A stretch of DNA of 64,000 bases from Isoetes taiwanensis (taxonomy: Eukaryota; Streptophyta; Lycopodiopsida; Isoetales; Isoetaceae). The translations under genes and the position numbers were made by a program. The stretch spans positions 4,190,001 to 4,254,000 of the forward strand of contig JAJEKV010000073.1 in NCBI GenBank assembly GCA_021234155.1. Reading direction: 5' to 3'. The notes beneath the pieces were generated by a model that was given only the letters and a program-made list of their open reading frames with translations, ran no database searches and was not told the DNA's origin. Below are positions 33,060 through 44,285 of this stretch, in pieces; position 1 is the stretch's first letter; the number at the start of each line of letters is the position of its first letter.

Positions 33060-34747
33060 ATATATTATACAATTTTATGGAATTCTCTCTAACTTTAAAC
33101 CAATGGAAACCTCCCTTGGTTAGCACGGTTGGAAACCTCCCCAGGCTTTCGTGGAAAGCTGGGGGGGTTTCCACGTAGGAAGGAAAGTCGAGGAGGTTTT
33201 CACAGAAGTTCAACCCAATTCGGTCGTATATAATTTGAGCGTTTCCTATGGTTGAATGAAGCCCCATAGGTTCAACAAGATCCCTCTCATTTTCTTATGG
33301 TCGAGACCCCTGTAGGTTCAACAAGGACGCTTCGTGACAGGGTGGGTCTAGTGCATGTTAAAAAGGACAAAGGAAATGAAAAAACGTAGGCCAATGAGAA
33401 CTGCAGCGTCTGATGACCTTGTTTTTTCCTGCTGCTGATCTCACTTTTCAATTTCGTGATTCCATGACAAATCTCTCTAATACATGATATGCATTTTCCA
33501 ATTTGGTGATTACACAACAAATCTCTATAATACTCGAAGGGGTGCTTGAAAAATAAAATTTTTATAACACAATAATACATTCTCATGAGTATATTGGTTG
33601 CACCCCTTAAGATATCCTAGTTGTCCATTATCTACAAAAACCACAAAAACTTAGTTTCCATGCTATACGAAAAGTTTGAATACTTTCCTGGTAGACCCGG
33701 GGAGGTTTCTATATAAGAAAACAGGAGAGGTTTCTACGGAAAATTGGGGAGGTTTCCCTTCAAAATTAGAAAAAAGCCTCCACGATCCTTCTTGATCCAC
33801 GTGCTTTTTTAATATTCACCTCGGTGGTTGCGTAAACATGCCTTTATTAATTACAACTGCCTTTATTAATTACGGCCTTTTTTTTTTAAATATTTTAATG
33901 GAAACCTCCCCAATTTTCCACGGAAACTAGGGGAGGTTTCCATGGAATGTTTATAGTCCATCTTGATTTTCTTAGACTTCAATGGAAACCTCCCCAATTT
34001 TCCGTGGAAACCTCCCCCACTTTCAATGGAAACCTCCACAACTTTCCCTGGAAACCTCCCTAATTTTCCCGGAAACCTCCCAACCTTTCCCTGGAAACCT
34101 CCCCACCTTTCCAGGTAGACATGGGAGGTTTCCATTTTGGAAAATAGGGGAGGTTTCCACGGAAAATTGGGGAGGTTAGAAAAAAAAGCCCCCCACGATT
34201 CACCTTGATCCACGTGCTTTTTTAATATCCACCTCGGTGGTTGCGTAAACAAACCTTTATTAATTACGGCCTTTTTTTTTAATATTTTAATGGAAAACTC
34301 CCCAATTTTCCACGTAAACTAGGGAGGTTTCCATGGAATGTTTATAGTCCATCTTGATTTTCCTATGGTTGAATGAAGCCCCATAGGTTCAACAAGGTCC
34401 CTCTCATTTTCTTATGGTTGAGATCCCTGTAGGTTCAACAAGGACGCTTCGTGACAGGGTAGGTCTAGTGCATGTTAAAAAGGACAAAGGAAATGAAAAA
34501 ACGTAGGCCAACGAGAACTGCAGCGTCCGATGACCTTGTTTTTTTCCTGCTGTTGATCTCACTTTTCAATTTTGTGATTCCATGACAAATCTCTCTAATA
34601 CACGATATCATTTTCCAATTTCGTGATTACACAACAAATCTCTATAATACTTGCAGGGGTGGTTGAAAAATAAAATTTTTTATAACATAATAAAACATTC
34701 TCATGAGTATATTGGTTGCACCCCTTAGGATATCCTAGTTGTCCATT
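33060..34747. repeat. GGAAACCTCCCC-motif repeat region with two large direct duplications
   Basis: About 20 copies of GGAAACCTCCCC or its complement GGGGAGGTTTCC occur in both orientations. Two longer units are duplicated: 33245-33680 with 34371-34747 (CCTATGGTTGAATGAAGCCC onward), and 33861-33973 with 34253-34363. The second copy of the first unit is cut at 34747 by the DIRS element. Open frames here are low-complexity. Confidence 0.75.
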
Positions 34748-34748
34748 C

Positions 34749-34783
34749 TGGGAAGGGACTCGCAAGAGACACAAAACTGGCCG
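34749..34783 (-). repeat. DIRS terminal repeat A1
   Basis: TGGGAAGGGACTCGCAAGAG followed by ACACAAAACTGGCCGA matches A2 at 35563-35598 with one or two differences. It forms the element's 3' terminus on the coding strand. Confidence 0.85.
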
Positions 34784-34920
34784 ATATAAATAGGCTTGTC
34801 ATTCATCACAGCAGCAGTATACAATGTTTGAAGAATAGAGAGGGGTAGCCGACCATAGGAACAATGTCGGGCTACCCCGTAAAAAAGAAATGTGCACAGG
34901 CAATATAGAAGGGTAATGGC

Positions 34921-34996
34921 GACAACTTCTCATCGGGATAAAAAAACCCCGCCCTTTTGGGTTTTCGAGGAAAACCCTAATGAGAAATGGTCGCCA
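34921..34996 (-). other. Conserved hairpin motif near DIRS 3' end
   Basis: Arms GGCGAC..TTCTCAT and ATGAGAA..GTCGCC enclose AAAAAAACCCCGCCC and GGGTTTTCGAGGAAAACCC. The core matches that of the LINE 3' UTRs while the outer stem has different bases that still pair. Confidence 0.7.
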
Positions 34997-35239
34997 ACAA
35001 CCTTGAATGTCTTGCTTGGAGAATCGAAGGAGATGGGTCGATGGCGAATAGAAAAATAGACGGGCCCCCGCAAGACGGCATAAAACCTGCAAGCAAAACA
35101 GAGAACCCTAAGAAACACTCGTGAATGGTTAGAGAGAATCAAAACATGCATGGCGGTGACGCGGCAATCTGTACAATAACAAGCACCCCAATGATGTGAG
35201 CGAGGAAGACACATGAAAAATAACATAGCAAAAAGCAGA

Positions 35240-35370
35240 GATAGCATCACCCGTAGGGTGGAGAACAGCGTCACCCCACGGGTGGAAGAACCACCATGTG
35301 AAAAGAGATGTGCGTCACCCTCAAGGTGGAAATAAAAAGCATCACCCGCAGGTGGAGAATAATGCGGCAT
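35240..35370. repeat. CACCC/GGGTG hairpin repeats in DIRS 3' region
   Basis: Four units of CATCACCCGNAGGGTGGAGAA type (at about 35247, 35270, 35314 and 35342) each form a short stem. They lie between A1 and the internal B1-A2 repeat. The long minus-strand frame across them is repetitive and not recognised. Confidence 0.55.
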
Positions 35371-35432
35371 GATGCCGAAAAAAGAAAAACATTTTTTTTA
35401 GCAACTCCTAACAAGCAGGGTGGGAAGGGAGG

Positions 35433-35598
35433 GAAGCAAGGAGAATGGAAGAAGTGCTGCTGTGAGAAGACGCCGATAACCGGTCCCGAATGGAGAATGG
35501 CCTTATATAATGGCTCGTCCCTGCCCAGAATGACGATCCGATGGCTCGAATCAATGCGATTATGGGAAGGGACTCGCAAGAGACACAAAACCGGCCGA
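35433..35598 (-). repeat. DIRS internal repeat B1-A2
   Basis: B1 (35433-35563) matches B2 at 55837-55967 at about 94-95%. A2 (35564-35598) matches A1. The junction GCGATTAT/GGGAAGGG is the circle junction expected if the two ends of the element were joined. In PAT-like elements this internal copy templates completion of the ends during reverse transcription. Confidence 0.85.
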
Positions 35599-35639
35599 CT
35601 ACCAGAGAACTTCCTGAACTATAAGCCCAGCCGCCCTTT

Positions 35640-36158
35640 TAACCTCCAAGTCCGAAGTCGGTCACGGCAACGAAGCAGAGTGAGAAGAAGAGGAGCCACG
35701 GCCCGAGCGAGCCTTGCCGCCATATGGAACTCCCCGAGCCGCAGCTGCCGAGGCCCCACCGCAACGAGCAGAATGTGTACCATATTGGGATGGATCTAAG
35801 CCGACAGCGAGAAGGCAATCCCTCCACCATAAGCAGGCAGTCGGATAGGATAAGGGGTGCAGAGAGGAGGGAGAGGGCGAAAAAGACGGCCGCCTGACGG
35901 AGGATCGAGGAGATGATAAGAACCCATGGAAATCAGATGCTGGAGAATAGTTACGGGGCATGCGAGTGACGACAAACGAGCTAAAATAATCGCATGACCG
36001 CGGGAAAGTTTGTCTCGTTTGGAATGGCGGATAAGAATGTGACGCTCCCTGAACATATACGACACTCGGACGTATACATACGGGGACTTTCCCCTCCCAT
36101 GGCAACCAACTCACCATGAGCAGGGCCCTCCGTCTAACTCGAGCCATCTATAGGAAGA
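35640..36158 (-). pseudogene. Tyrosine recombinase, C-terminal half (DIRS)
   Basis: Minus-strand frames encode RHILIRHSKRDKLSRGHAII and, further on, GTHSARCGGASAAAARGVP, the HxxR box region of YR-type recombinases (usual form HSxRxGxAT/SAAAxxG). The N-terminal half continues beyond the gypsy insertion at 42886. Stops and frameshifts (for example TGA near 36120) show it is inactive. The catalytic tyrosine could not be located confidently. Confidence 0.7.
36155..36158. repeat. Target-site duplication of the gypsy element (left)
   Basis: AAGA precedes the left LTR; AAGA at 42882-42885 follows the right LTR. Joining the flanks restores the recombinase context VDIL. Confidence 0.7.
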
Positions 36159-37670
36159 TGCCCAAGTGCAGGTCACAGAGGGGTCATTTGGCCCACGCCT
36201 TCAATGGGGCTCCTACGTCGTGGAAGCGTGAATACAAGGTTAGCACATAGCATAATCATGTCATAATTTACCACCACGAAGGGTGACACATCCATCCAAG
36301 TGCCAACGATGAAGAATATGCATCTAAACCTAAGAAAACACCCCAAACCCCAGGTTCTACCCCGGTTCAGACTCCAGTGGGGATGGACTGACGGCTCGGT
36401 CTCAAGAGCATAACCTGGCGTTGGCTGGCATAGAACATCGGCTAGGGTGGTCCACTCCATCCGCCCCTCCTGTGCACACTTTGCAGATGAGTCCAATCAT
36501 GCTATGGCGTCACTATAGCCTTCCGGATACGCAGACTCAAGGTATCACCCTTCGAGCCTACTACAGGGTTCATAAAGCCCCGTCCGATGAGGCAGGTCGG
36601 GGAAGCGTCCCCTTCCAGGATCACAGTGGTTCCATGGGTGGACTAGAGAATACGTGCCGCATCAGCGTCCCCCGCATCCATACCCGACTTACTCGCCCTA
36701 AATCTACTCAAAGTACAGGATGCCCCATGCGGGTCACACCTCTGTACCCAGGGAGTGTCAGACCCATACCCGGCCTGGATCACGCCTAGCTCACTGGCCG
36801 GCTATTAGGCCTAGTCCACTGTAGGAGTCTCAGGAGCCTTTTATGTTCGTGCAAGACCCCACCCCCACTTCACCACTGTGTCCCTTGTTTGGTGCTAAGC
36901 CACTCCATAGCATCCACGACTCGGTGGTCTCTTGTACATAGGCCACATCTAATGGGAATATTACAGGGCTCTATCTAGGAGCATACTATCATACATGAGC
37001 TCAGAGGTCTCTATCCCCCTTAATTCCCCCATTTCCAGAGTGATACCATGCAAAGAACTATCAATCCATCCTCCTTTAAGAACAAAACCAGAATCAGAAT
37101 ATAAAAAGAACTTACCTTTACAACCAAGGGTTAGCTCCTATGAGTAAAACACGGAGAGAACAGACAAAACAACGCAACAAGTGCCCAACAGGGCGCTACC
37201 CTAGAATTCTCAAGCTACACTAACCACCCACCTGAGTTCCTGCTGGACCCGTTATCATTTGGTGCTTCCATCTTCCTGGGACTTGGTGTTCAGCTCTGGT
37301 TACACAGGTATAGGTGCTTTGGCAAAGGTGGCGCTCAGCTTGGCAAAAGGTAGGCGCTCAGCTCCTCAAGGTCGATTATGGTTGATAAGGGGGTGGTGAT
37401 CCACCTTAATGGTTCAAAGTAGTATTCACCATGCTGGCCAATCGAGTTTGGCCAGGTGGCGCTTTCCCAAACCATAATTAGCTTAATTATCCTTTTTAAA
37501 TATTAATTCCTTAATTATAGGTTATTGTCCTTAATAATTAAATTAGCATAGCTAATTTAATCCCTTTCAGGTCAACCCCCTAGGTTACCATACCCCATGG
37601 TGGCGTATCTATACTGGGTGACGTGTCAATATATTTATATGTATACCGTATAAATACTTGGAACGTCACA
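36159..37670 (-). repeat. 3' LTR of the gypsy element (complete)
   Basis: TG...CA bounded on plus (TGCCCAAGTG to GAACGTCACA), about 1512 bp. The right boundary is fixed by loss of similarity to the other LTR after CGTCACA and by the adjoining polypurine tract. Plus-strand frames inside (for example 36421-36789) are shadows. Confidence 0.85.
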
Positions 37671-37683
37671 TTCTCCCCTCCTT
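37671..37683 (-). other. Polypurine tract
   Basis: AAGGAGGGGAGAA on the minus strand abuts the 3' LTR start TGTGACG. It would prime plus-strand DNA synthesis. Confidence 0.75.
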
Positions 37684-38254
37684 AGAAATAATGCAATCCT
37701 CAGCATTGGGGTTAGATACAAATATAGGAATTTACACTATGAAGGAAGATAATTCCTTATTTCTGAAGGTAATATATTGAAAACTTTAAAGTTTAAAACA
37801 GTCTAAGCACCGAGACATGATTATCATAATCAAAAGGTTCAAGGACCGAAGTCCAATATCAACATCCGAGTAACAACAAAGCAAGACGTGTAGACAAAAT
37901 AAAACCGAAGAAATCGGGCCATCAACAACCCTTTAACATGGGCAGGTCACGTACTGCTCACTGGCCTGCACACGTCAGTATATCAGTATATGTAATTAGA
38001 TTGTGGTTGAAGGGACCACCCCCTATAATAAATAAAAGAAAAGCCTATCTACCAGGGAACCTATCATGTCTATAGTTTGCAATTCATTGCAGCATAGGGA
38101 ATGGTCAAGTTCCCATTATAGCCGAGATGAACGCAACCTATTAACTATATGCTCTCCAAGCAAGTCGTGGTCAGGTCAACATTGACAGTACACCACGTCC
38201 TAGAGAATACAAAGGTGATCTCATCATCGGTATCTATTGTTATTTACGATGCAT

Positions 38255-39892
38255 CTACCCCTCTAGAGCGCTACTCTTGGCAATCAAGCTTCCAAGCTTA
38301 CCGCCGGTTGCGGGGTTGATAGCATCGTTGATGGTGCGGCCTTGAGATTCCTTCATGAAGTCCGGATAGTGCTTCTCAAGATCTGTTTCCATTACCCACG
38401 TAGCATCCTCAACTGGCAAGTGTTTCCACTTGACCAGATATTGCAGCAGTTGGGTCCTCCTGGTTTGCTTATATGCTCGATCAAGAAGAGCTCCAGGCAC
38501 TATATCTAATTGCTCTTCTGTCATTTCAAGTAGGGTGGGTGTATCCAAGATCTCTTCTGGATCTGGGGTGTGCTGCTTTAGAAGACTCACATGGAAGACC
38601 TTGTGGATCTTCAAGTGGGGTGGCAAATCGAGGCGATATGCCTGTTCCCCAACACGTTCAGTGATCTTGAACGGCCCAGCCCATCTGGGTGCCAATTTCT
38701 TGCAGTTACTAATTTTAAGCGTGGCTTGTTTTACTTTAATCTTAAGCCAAACTGATTCGCCCACCTGGAAGAGGCGTGGGGTTCTGTGTTTATCGGCTAC
38801 ACTCTTCTGACGACTGCGTGCCGCTAATAAGTACCCGCGTACTTCTTCAACCAAAGCTTGCATTTCCAATAGGAGTTGTTGAGAAACCTCCACTTTAGAA
38901 ACGGGGTTATGCCATGTGTCTGGAGTAAGGCATTGATAACCATAATTTATCATAAAGGGAGACATTCTAGAAGACTCCTGTTTCATACTGTTATAGGCAA
39001 ACTCAACTAGATAAATATAGTCAGCCCATTGTGATTGCTTACTCCACACATAACTGCGTAGCATGTCCTCTATAATACGATTGGTACGTTCTGTCTGACC
39101 ATCCGTCTGAGGATGATATGCCGTACTCATAGCAAGCTTAGTCTGGATAGTAGCAAAGAAATCTTTCCAGAAGGCACTTACAAATTTGGGATCCCTGTCG
39201 GAGACAATAACTCGTGGCATTCCGTGCAATCTGAAGATCTCCTTTGCAAAAAGCAGAGCAGTATCAAAGGCTGTATCCGTGGTACGACATGGCAAGAAAT
39301 GAGCCATTTTCGACAATTTGTTGACCACTACCATCAATGCGTCATATCCACGGAGAGTACGCGGGAGGCCCACAATGAAATCCATGGTTATCACTTCCCA
39401 CTTAGCATTGGGCACATCCAACGGTTGTAACTCTCCTGGAGTCCTTAGTTGCTCAGCCTTGGTTTGTTGACACACTTGACACTGCTTAATGTACCTGGCA
39501 ATGTCCTTCATCGAAGGCCAGAAATAACTGGAGCGGATCTTAAAGTAGGTCTTCATAAAACCTGCATGTCCAGCTATAGGGCTGTTGTGCGTGTCATGGA
39601 GAATTAGTTTACGTACTCCTGAAGTCTCAGGTACACACAACTTATCCTTGTAATATAACAAATTGCCTTCTTTCTTATACGAACGGAAAGCTTCACGCTC
39701 TTTATCTGTGCGAGCTTCCTTTGCCAAACTATCCCAAACATCACAGAACTCGTGATCCGTGGCCAAGGTCTGTTCTATCTGTTTTCCAAACTCACTGGTG
39801 AGTGTGGAAATTGCATTACAATGGGTTCGGGTTATCAAGGGATGGCGTGACAAGGCATCCGCAACCACATTGTGTTTCCCAGGCTTATACAT
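38255..39892 (-). CDS. Gypsy pol, integrase part with chromodomain
   Basis: Open for 545 codons. It starts with the end of RNase H ([15 protein letters not shown]), then the HHCC zinc domain ([19 protein letters not shown] ... CQVCQQTK), and the DDE core ([35 protein letters not shown]). It then has a GPF/Y-type segment ([20 protein letters not shown]) and ends in a chromodomain-like [20 protein letters not shown]. It joins the upstream RT frame by a one-base loss near 39895, so the ancestral pol was a single frame. The length is normal for the family. Integrase catalyses insertion and the chromodomain steers targeting to chromatin. Confidence 0.9.
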   Translation of the reverse strand: MYKPGKHNVVADALSRHPLITRTHCNAISTLTSEFGKQIEQTLATDHEFCDVWDSLAKEARTDKEREAFRSYKKEGNLLYYKDKLCVPETSGVRKLILHDTHNSPIAGHAGFMKTYFKIRSSYFWPSMKDIARYIKQCQVCQQTKAEQLRTPGELQPLDVPNAKWEVITMDFIVGLPRTLRGYDALMVVVNKLSKMAHFLPCRTTDTAFDTALLFAKEIFRLHGMPRVIVSDRDPKFVSAFWKDFFATIQTKLAMSTAYHPQTDGQTERTNRIIEDMLRSYVWSKQSQWADYIYLVEFAYNSMKQESSRMSPFMINYGYQCLTPDTWHNPVSKVEVSQQLLLEMQALVEEVRGYLLAARSRQKSVADKHRTPRLFQVGESVWLKIKVKQATLKISNCKKLAPRWAGPFKITERVGEQAYRLDLPPHLKIHKVFHVSLLKQHTPDPEEILDTPTLLEMTEEQLDIVPGALLDRAYKQTRRTQLLQYLVKWKHLPVEDATWVMETDLEKHYPDFMKESQGRTINDAINPATGGKLGSLIAKSSALEG

Positions 39893-41443
39893 AATCTCAA
39901 TTCATATTCCTCCAGAAATTCCATCCATCTTCTCTGACGGAGATTGAGATTTGGCTGGGTGGATAAATAACGAAGACTCTGATGATCCGTATCCAGCTGG
40001 AATCTTCTACCAAGAAGGTAGTGTCTCCATATCCGCAGAACACGGACAACGGCTAACAATTCCTGATCATGGGTAGGGTATCGCTGCTCCGTCTCATTCA
40101 TTTTCTTTGAATCATAGGCAATAAACCTCCTCTCCTGCATTAGGACTCCACCAGTAGCAATTTTACTGGCATCCGTTGCTACTAGTTTATCCTTCTCAGG
40201 GTCGGGCAATGTGAGGACTGGTGCTGACAATAAAGCATCCTTAAGCTGCTGAAAGCCTACCTGGACTTTTGCTTTCCAGTGTTCAATCCAATCCTTCACC
40301 TTCTCGTGCTTTGTAAGATCGGTAAGAGGTGCGGCAATCTTTGCGAAATCCTTAACAAATTTCTGATAATATCCCGCTAGTCCTAAGAAACTCCGGACTT
40401 CTGAAACATTACCCGGAATAGGCCAGTCTCTTACTGCCTCTATCTTTGCGGGATCTGTAGCAATGCCATCTGCTGAAATGATATGTCCCAAATAATCCAC
40501 CTTGAGGGTGGCAAACCTGCATTTAGAGAACTTGGCAAAGAGCTGATGGCGTCTTAGCTTTTCTAGGGCCAACCGAAGGTGTTTCTCATGCTCCTGCAGG
40601 GTCTTACTATAGATGAGAATGTCGTCAAAGAAAATAACAACAAAATCATCCAAGTATTGTCGGAAGACATCATTCATTAACCGCATAAACGTTGTGGGGG
40701 CATTGGTTAATCCGAAAGGCATAACGGTAAACTCATAATGCCCATATCTAGTGCGAAAAGCAGATTTATGGATGTCCTCCTCCTTAATTCGTATTTGATG
40801 ATATCCTGAGCGTAAATCAATCTTTGAGAAGTACTTGGCCCCTTGTAATTGGTCCATTAGATCATCTGCCCTTGGCAAAGCATAGCGATTCTTGATGGTA
40901 TACTTATTGAGTTGCCGATAATCAATACACATCCTCAAGGAGCCATCCTTTTTCTTAACAAAAAGAATAGGAGCGCCTAAAGGCGAAACACTAGGTCGAA
41001 TGAAACCTAGGTCTAGTAGCTCCTGAAGTTGCTTCTTAAGCTCTGCCAACTCTGGGGGACTCATACGGTACGGGGCCTTGCTGGTAGGCTTAGTACCTGG
41101 CTCTAAAGCTATCTCACATTCTACCCCTCTAAAAGGAGGAAGCTTCTGGATCTCTTCTGGAAAAAGATCGGTAAACTCTCGGAGAAGACTAGCAATCCCC
41201 TCTGGCAAGGTATCTATGATTTGCTTCTGTTTAGCATCTGACTCAATGGATGCAAGTCTGATGACGCAGAGGAGCTTATCCTTGCGTATAGCTTTATCTA
41301 ACTGCTTGATGGACATAGACTGTATAATAGGGTTTAAGGAGCCACCTTTTATAGTCACGCGGGTTCCATTAGCTGCATTGAAGGTAACTTCTCGTTTCTC
41401 GCAGTCTATATTGGCTTTTGCACATAGCATAATCATGTCATAA
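39893..41443 (-). CDS. Gypsy pol, reverse transcriptase and RNase H
   Basis: Open minus-strand frame with [13 protein letters not shown] (end of protease linker, near 41405), RT box [46 protein letters not shown], the catalytic [10 protein letters not shown] (Y/F-x-D-D form), [13 protein letters not shown], and RNase H text [44 protein letters not shown]. The frame then shifts at about 39895, where one G is lost, giving an aberrant tail [11 protein letters not shown]. The frame extends back into the LTR (start at 41523) only because of the internal deletion; those LTR codons are not original protein. Confidence 0.9.
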
Positions 41444-42881
41444 TTTACCACCACGAAGGGTGGCACATCCATCCAAGTGCCAACGACGAAGAATATGCAT
41501 CTAAACCTAAGAAAACACCCCAAATCCCAGGTTCTACCCTGGTTCAGACTCCGGTGGGGATGGACTGACAGCTCGGTCTCAAGAGATCAGCAGACAGAAG
41601 CATAACCTGGCGTTGGCTGGCATAGAACATCGGCTAGAGTGGTCCACTCCATCCGCCCCTCCTGTGCACACTTTGCAGATGAGTCCAATCATGCTATGGC
41701 GTCACTATAGCCTTCCGGATACGCAGACTCAAGGTATCACCCTTCGAGCCTACTACAGGGTTCATGAAGCCCCGTCTGATGAGGCAGTTCGGGGAAGCGT
41801 CCCCTTCCAGGATCACAGTGGTTCCATGGGTGGACTAGAGAATACGTGCCGCATCAGCGTCCCCCGCATCCATACCCGACTTACTCGCCCTAAATCTACT
41901 CAAAGTACAGGATGCCCCATGCGGGTCACACCTCTGTCCCAGGGAGTGTCAGACCCATACCCGGCCTGGATCGCGCCTAGCTCACTGGCCGGCTATTAGG
42001 CCTAGTCCACTGTAGGAGTCTCAGGAGCCTTTTATGTTCGTGCAAGACCCCACCCCCACTTCACCACTGTGTCCCTTGTTTGGTGCTAAGCCACTCCATA
42101 GCATCCATGACTCGGTGGTCTCTTGTACACAGGCTGCATCTAATGGGAATATTACAGGGCTCTATCTAGGAGCATACTATCATACATGAGCTCAGAGGTC
42201 TCTACCCCCCTTAATTCCCCCATTTCCAGAGTAATACCATGCAAAGAACTATCAATCCATCCTTTAAGAGCAAAACCAGAATCAAAATATAAAGAGAACT
42301 TACCTTTACAACCAAGGGTTAGCTCCTATGAGTAAAACACGGAGAGAACAGACAAAACAACACAACAAGTGCCCAACAGGGCGCTACCCTAGAATTCTCA
42401 AACTACACTAACCACCCACCTGAGTTCCTGCTAGACCCGTTATCATTTGGTGCTTCCATCTTCCTGGGACTTGGTGCTCAGCTCTGGTTACACAGGTATA
42501 GGTGCTTTGGCAAAGGTGGCGCTCAACTTGGCAAAAGGTAGGCACTCAGCTTGGCAAAAGGTAGGCGCTCAGCTCCTCAAGGTCGATTATGGTTGATAAG
42601 GGGGTGGTGATCCACCTTAATGGTTCAAAGTAGTATTCACCATGCTGGCCAATCGAGTTTGGCCAGGTGGCGCTTTCCCAAACCATAATTAGCTTAATTA
42701 TCCTTTTTAAATATTAATTCCTTAATTATAGGTTATTGTCCTTAATAATTAAATTAGCATAGCTAATTTAATCCCTTTTAGGTCAACCCCCTAGGTTACC
42801 ATACCCCCTGGTGGCGTATCTATACTGGGTGACGTGTCAATATATTCATACGTATACCGTATAAATACTTGGAACGTCACA
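41420..42881 (-). repeat. 5' LTR of the gypsy element, truncated at its inner end
   Basis: Matches 36243-37670 closely, with small indels including an extra AGATCAGCAGACAG block near 41586 and a duplicated AGCTTGGCAAAAGG unit near 42528. About 84 bp of the LTR's inner end, the PBS and gag are missing at 41420. Confidence 0.85.
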
Positions 42882-42885
42882 AAGA

Positions 42886-43640
42886 ATATCAACATGAGAC
42901 AAGGAAAAGGAGAGATCGCACCAATTGAGTGCGAGAGCCTCGGAGATGCGCAAAAAAGTTTCAAAGGAAAGCACGATGAGGGCAGCGCGAGCCAAAGAGG
43001 GCAATGGGGCCGTGGGATGTGCGAAATGGAGAACAATAGAGCGTACGTGATGAGGAACGAGGGGAATAAAGATGGGGGGGAGGTGCGGGGCCCGATGAGA
43101 GGTAGAGTGATGAGCCAAGGACAGTAAGGTAAAACCGCGGGGGAGGGAAGGTTGGAAATTTGATGAAACAAAGGATATTGCTGCCGAGGCCGAAGTAATG
43201 GACGAGGGCGACATATCAGGATGATGAAGAGAGGCGAAAAAAGCTGCGACGACGAAGGGGGAAGCAGGGAGATATGAAACAACATGTATACGTCACCAAG
43301 CAACAAAGCGGCGGAACATAGCTATGTAAGCCGTGAGAGTGGAAGGGGCGCGGGAGGAAAACACCAAAGGTAAAGTAAAGAGGAACAAGGGGATCTCCTG
43401 GGGCATAAGTAAGCGAGAGGTAGCTGCCAAACCAACATAAAAACCATGTTAAATTTAATTAAATTGACAACGAAAAGCATAAAGAGCCACATGACGCCGA
43501 CACCCCGCAAAGGGCGCCGATATATGGGGCAATAAAGCCAACGAAAATGCATCAAAAAACATAAAATCCCTAATAAAGGACGTCCATGCCGATCCCGTCC
43601 AAAGCAGGGGCCACCATGGTGCAGAGGGCCAATGAAGAAC
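42886..43640 (-). pseudogene. Tyrosine recombinase, N-terminal half (DIRS)
   Basis: In shifting frames, the core-binding part (YLPASPFVVAAFFASLHH near 43255) is followed by SITSASAAISFVSSN and by the first catalytic block AALIVLSFETFLRISEALAL, NWCDLSFSLSHVDIL. This is the arginine-containing (R-I-S-E) box I of YR recombinases. The gypsy element interrupts directly after VDIL. Confidence 0.8.
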
Positions 43641-43689
43641 TACCAAAGTAATACGAGCATGACACGCAGCCGCATGATGTAAAACACGC

Positions 43690-44285
43690 GGAACTAAGGA
43701 TGGTGGAGGAAAACAAAAATTGTTAAAGAGGTGCCAATCATAGGTAAAAGCATCAGAGGGAATGTGGTGCGGGTATGTGAATCGAGTATTATAAACGGGG
43801 AGCTTGTGGTTAAGGGGAGAGGCGAAACGATCAACATGATGCGGGCCTCACAAGGAATCAATATAGCGAAAACACCACGGGGCGAGGGCAAACTCATCTG
43901 ATTGAGGAAGGCGAAAAAGATAATCGGCCCATTCATTTTGAGAGCGAGGAATCCAAACAGGCTTCAAGGAGATAGAAAAGTGAAAACAAAGGAGGAAAAT
44001 CTCTAGGGTGAGAAAATGAATATCGGGAGAGGAGGAACCCCTTTTTTGGAGAATGGTGGCAACATTCAAATTATCCCCGCGAACAGTGACTAGGCGAGCA
44101 TGGAGAAAAGGCAAGGCCGAGTATAAGACTTGATAGAAAGCTAAGAGCTCACGCCAAGTGGAGGAACGAGAAAGTTCAGACTCAGAAAAAAGGCCAACAA
44201 AATCCAAGCGGGTCTGACCTGGGAGAAGGAGCCACCCCCCCGCCCCCGCCCCCAACCAAATGAACTAGCGTCAAAACCAAGGACG
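43690..44285 (-). pseudogene. DIRS RNase H and linker region
   Basis: SAVLGFDASSFGWG (first Asp), TWRELLAFYQVLY (Glu), VTVRGDNLNVATIL (Asp), then VWIPRSQNEWADYLFR fit the DIRS-type RNase H order. The following DxFA...NH.LP.YNTRF....P..DAF..DW type linker is recognisable at 43.85-43.70 kb across frames. A Pro-rich run (GCCCCCCCGCC on the plus strand near 44236) marks a slippage site where the frame changes. Confidence 0.8.

Larger units (their letters stand above)
36159..42881 (-). mobile_element. Ty3/gypsy chromovirus retrotransposon, internally deleted
   Basis: Two LTRs about 96% alike flank a pol gene on the minus strand. Gag, most of protease and the primer-binding site are missing: the right (5') LTR breaks off at 41420 and runs straight into pol. 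A purine tract, AAGGAGGGGAGAA on the element strand, sits directly before the 3' LTR (37671-37683). The integrase ends in a chromodomain-like segment, which places it with chromoviruses. It is inserted in the DIRS recombinase with a 4-bp AAGA duplication. Confidence 0.9.

Noticed and set aside
33866-34252. Repetitive minus-strand frame with GRFPGKLGRFPGKV-like units
   Set aside because: It is the translation of the GGAAACCTCCCC motif array and has no independent support.
34921-34996. Hammerhead ribozyme in the shared hairpin (CGAAAAC near a stem)
   Set aside because: The obligatory CTGATGA core is absent, so the CGAAA match is chance.
36421-36789. Plus-strand frame of ~120 codons, repeated at 41613-41999
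   Set aside because: It lies inside the LTR, antisense to the element; conservation comes from the LTR itself.
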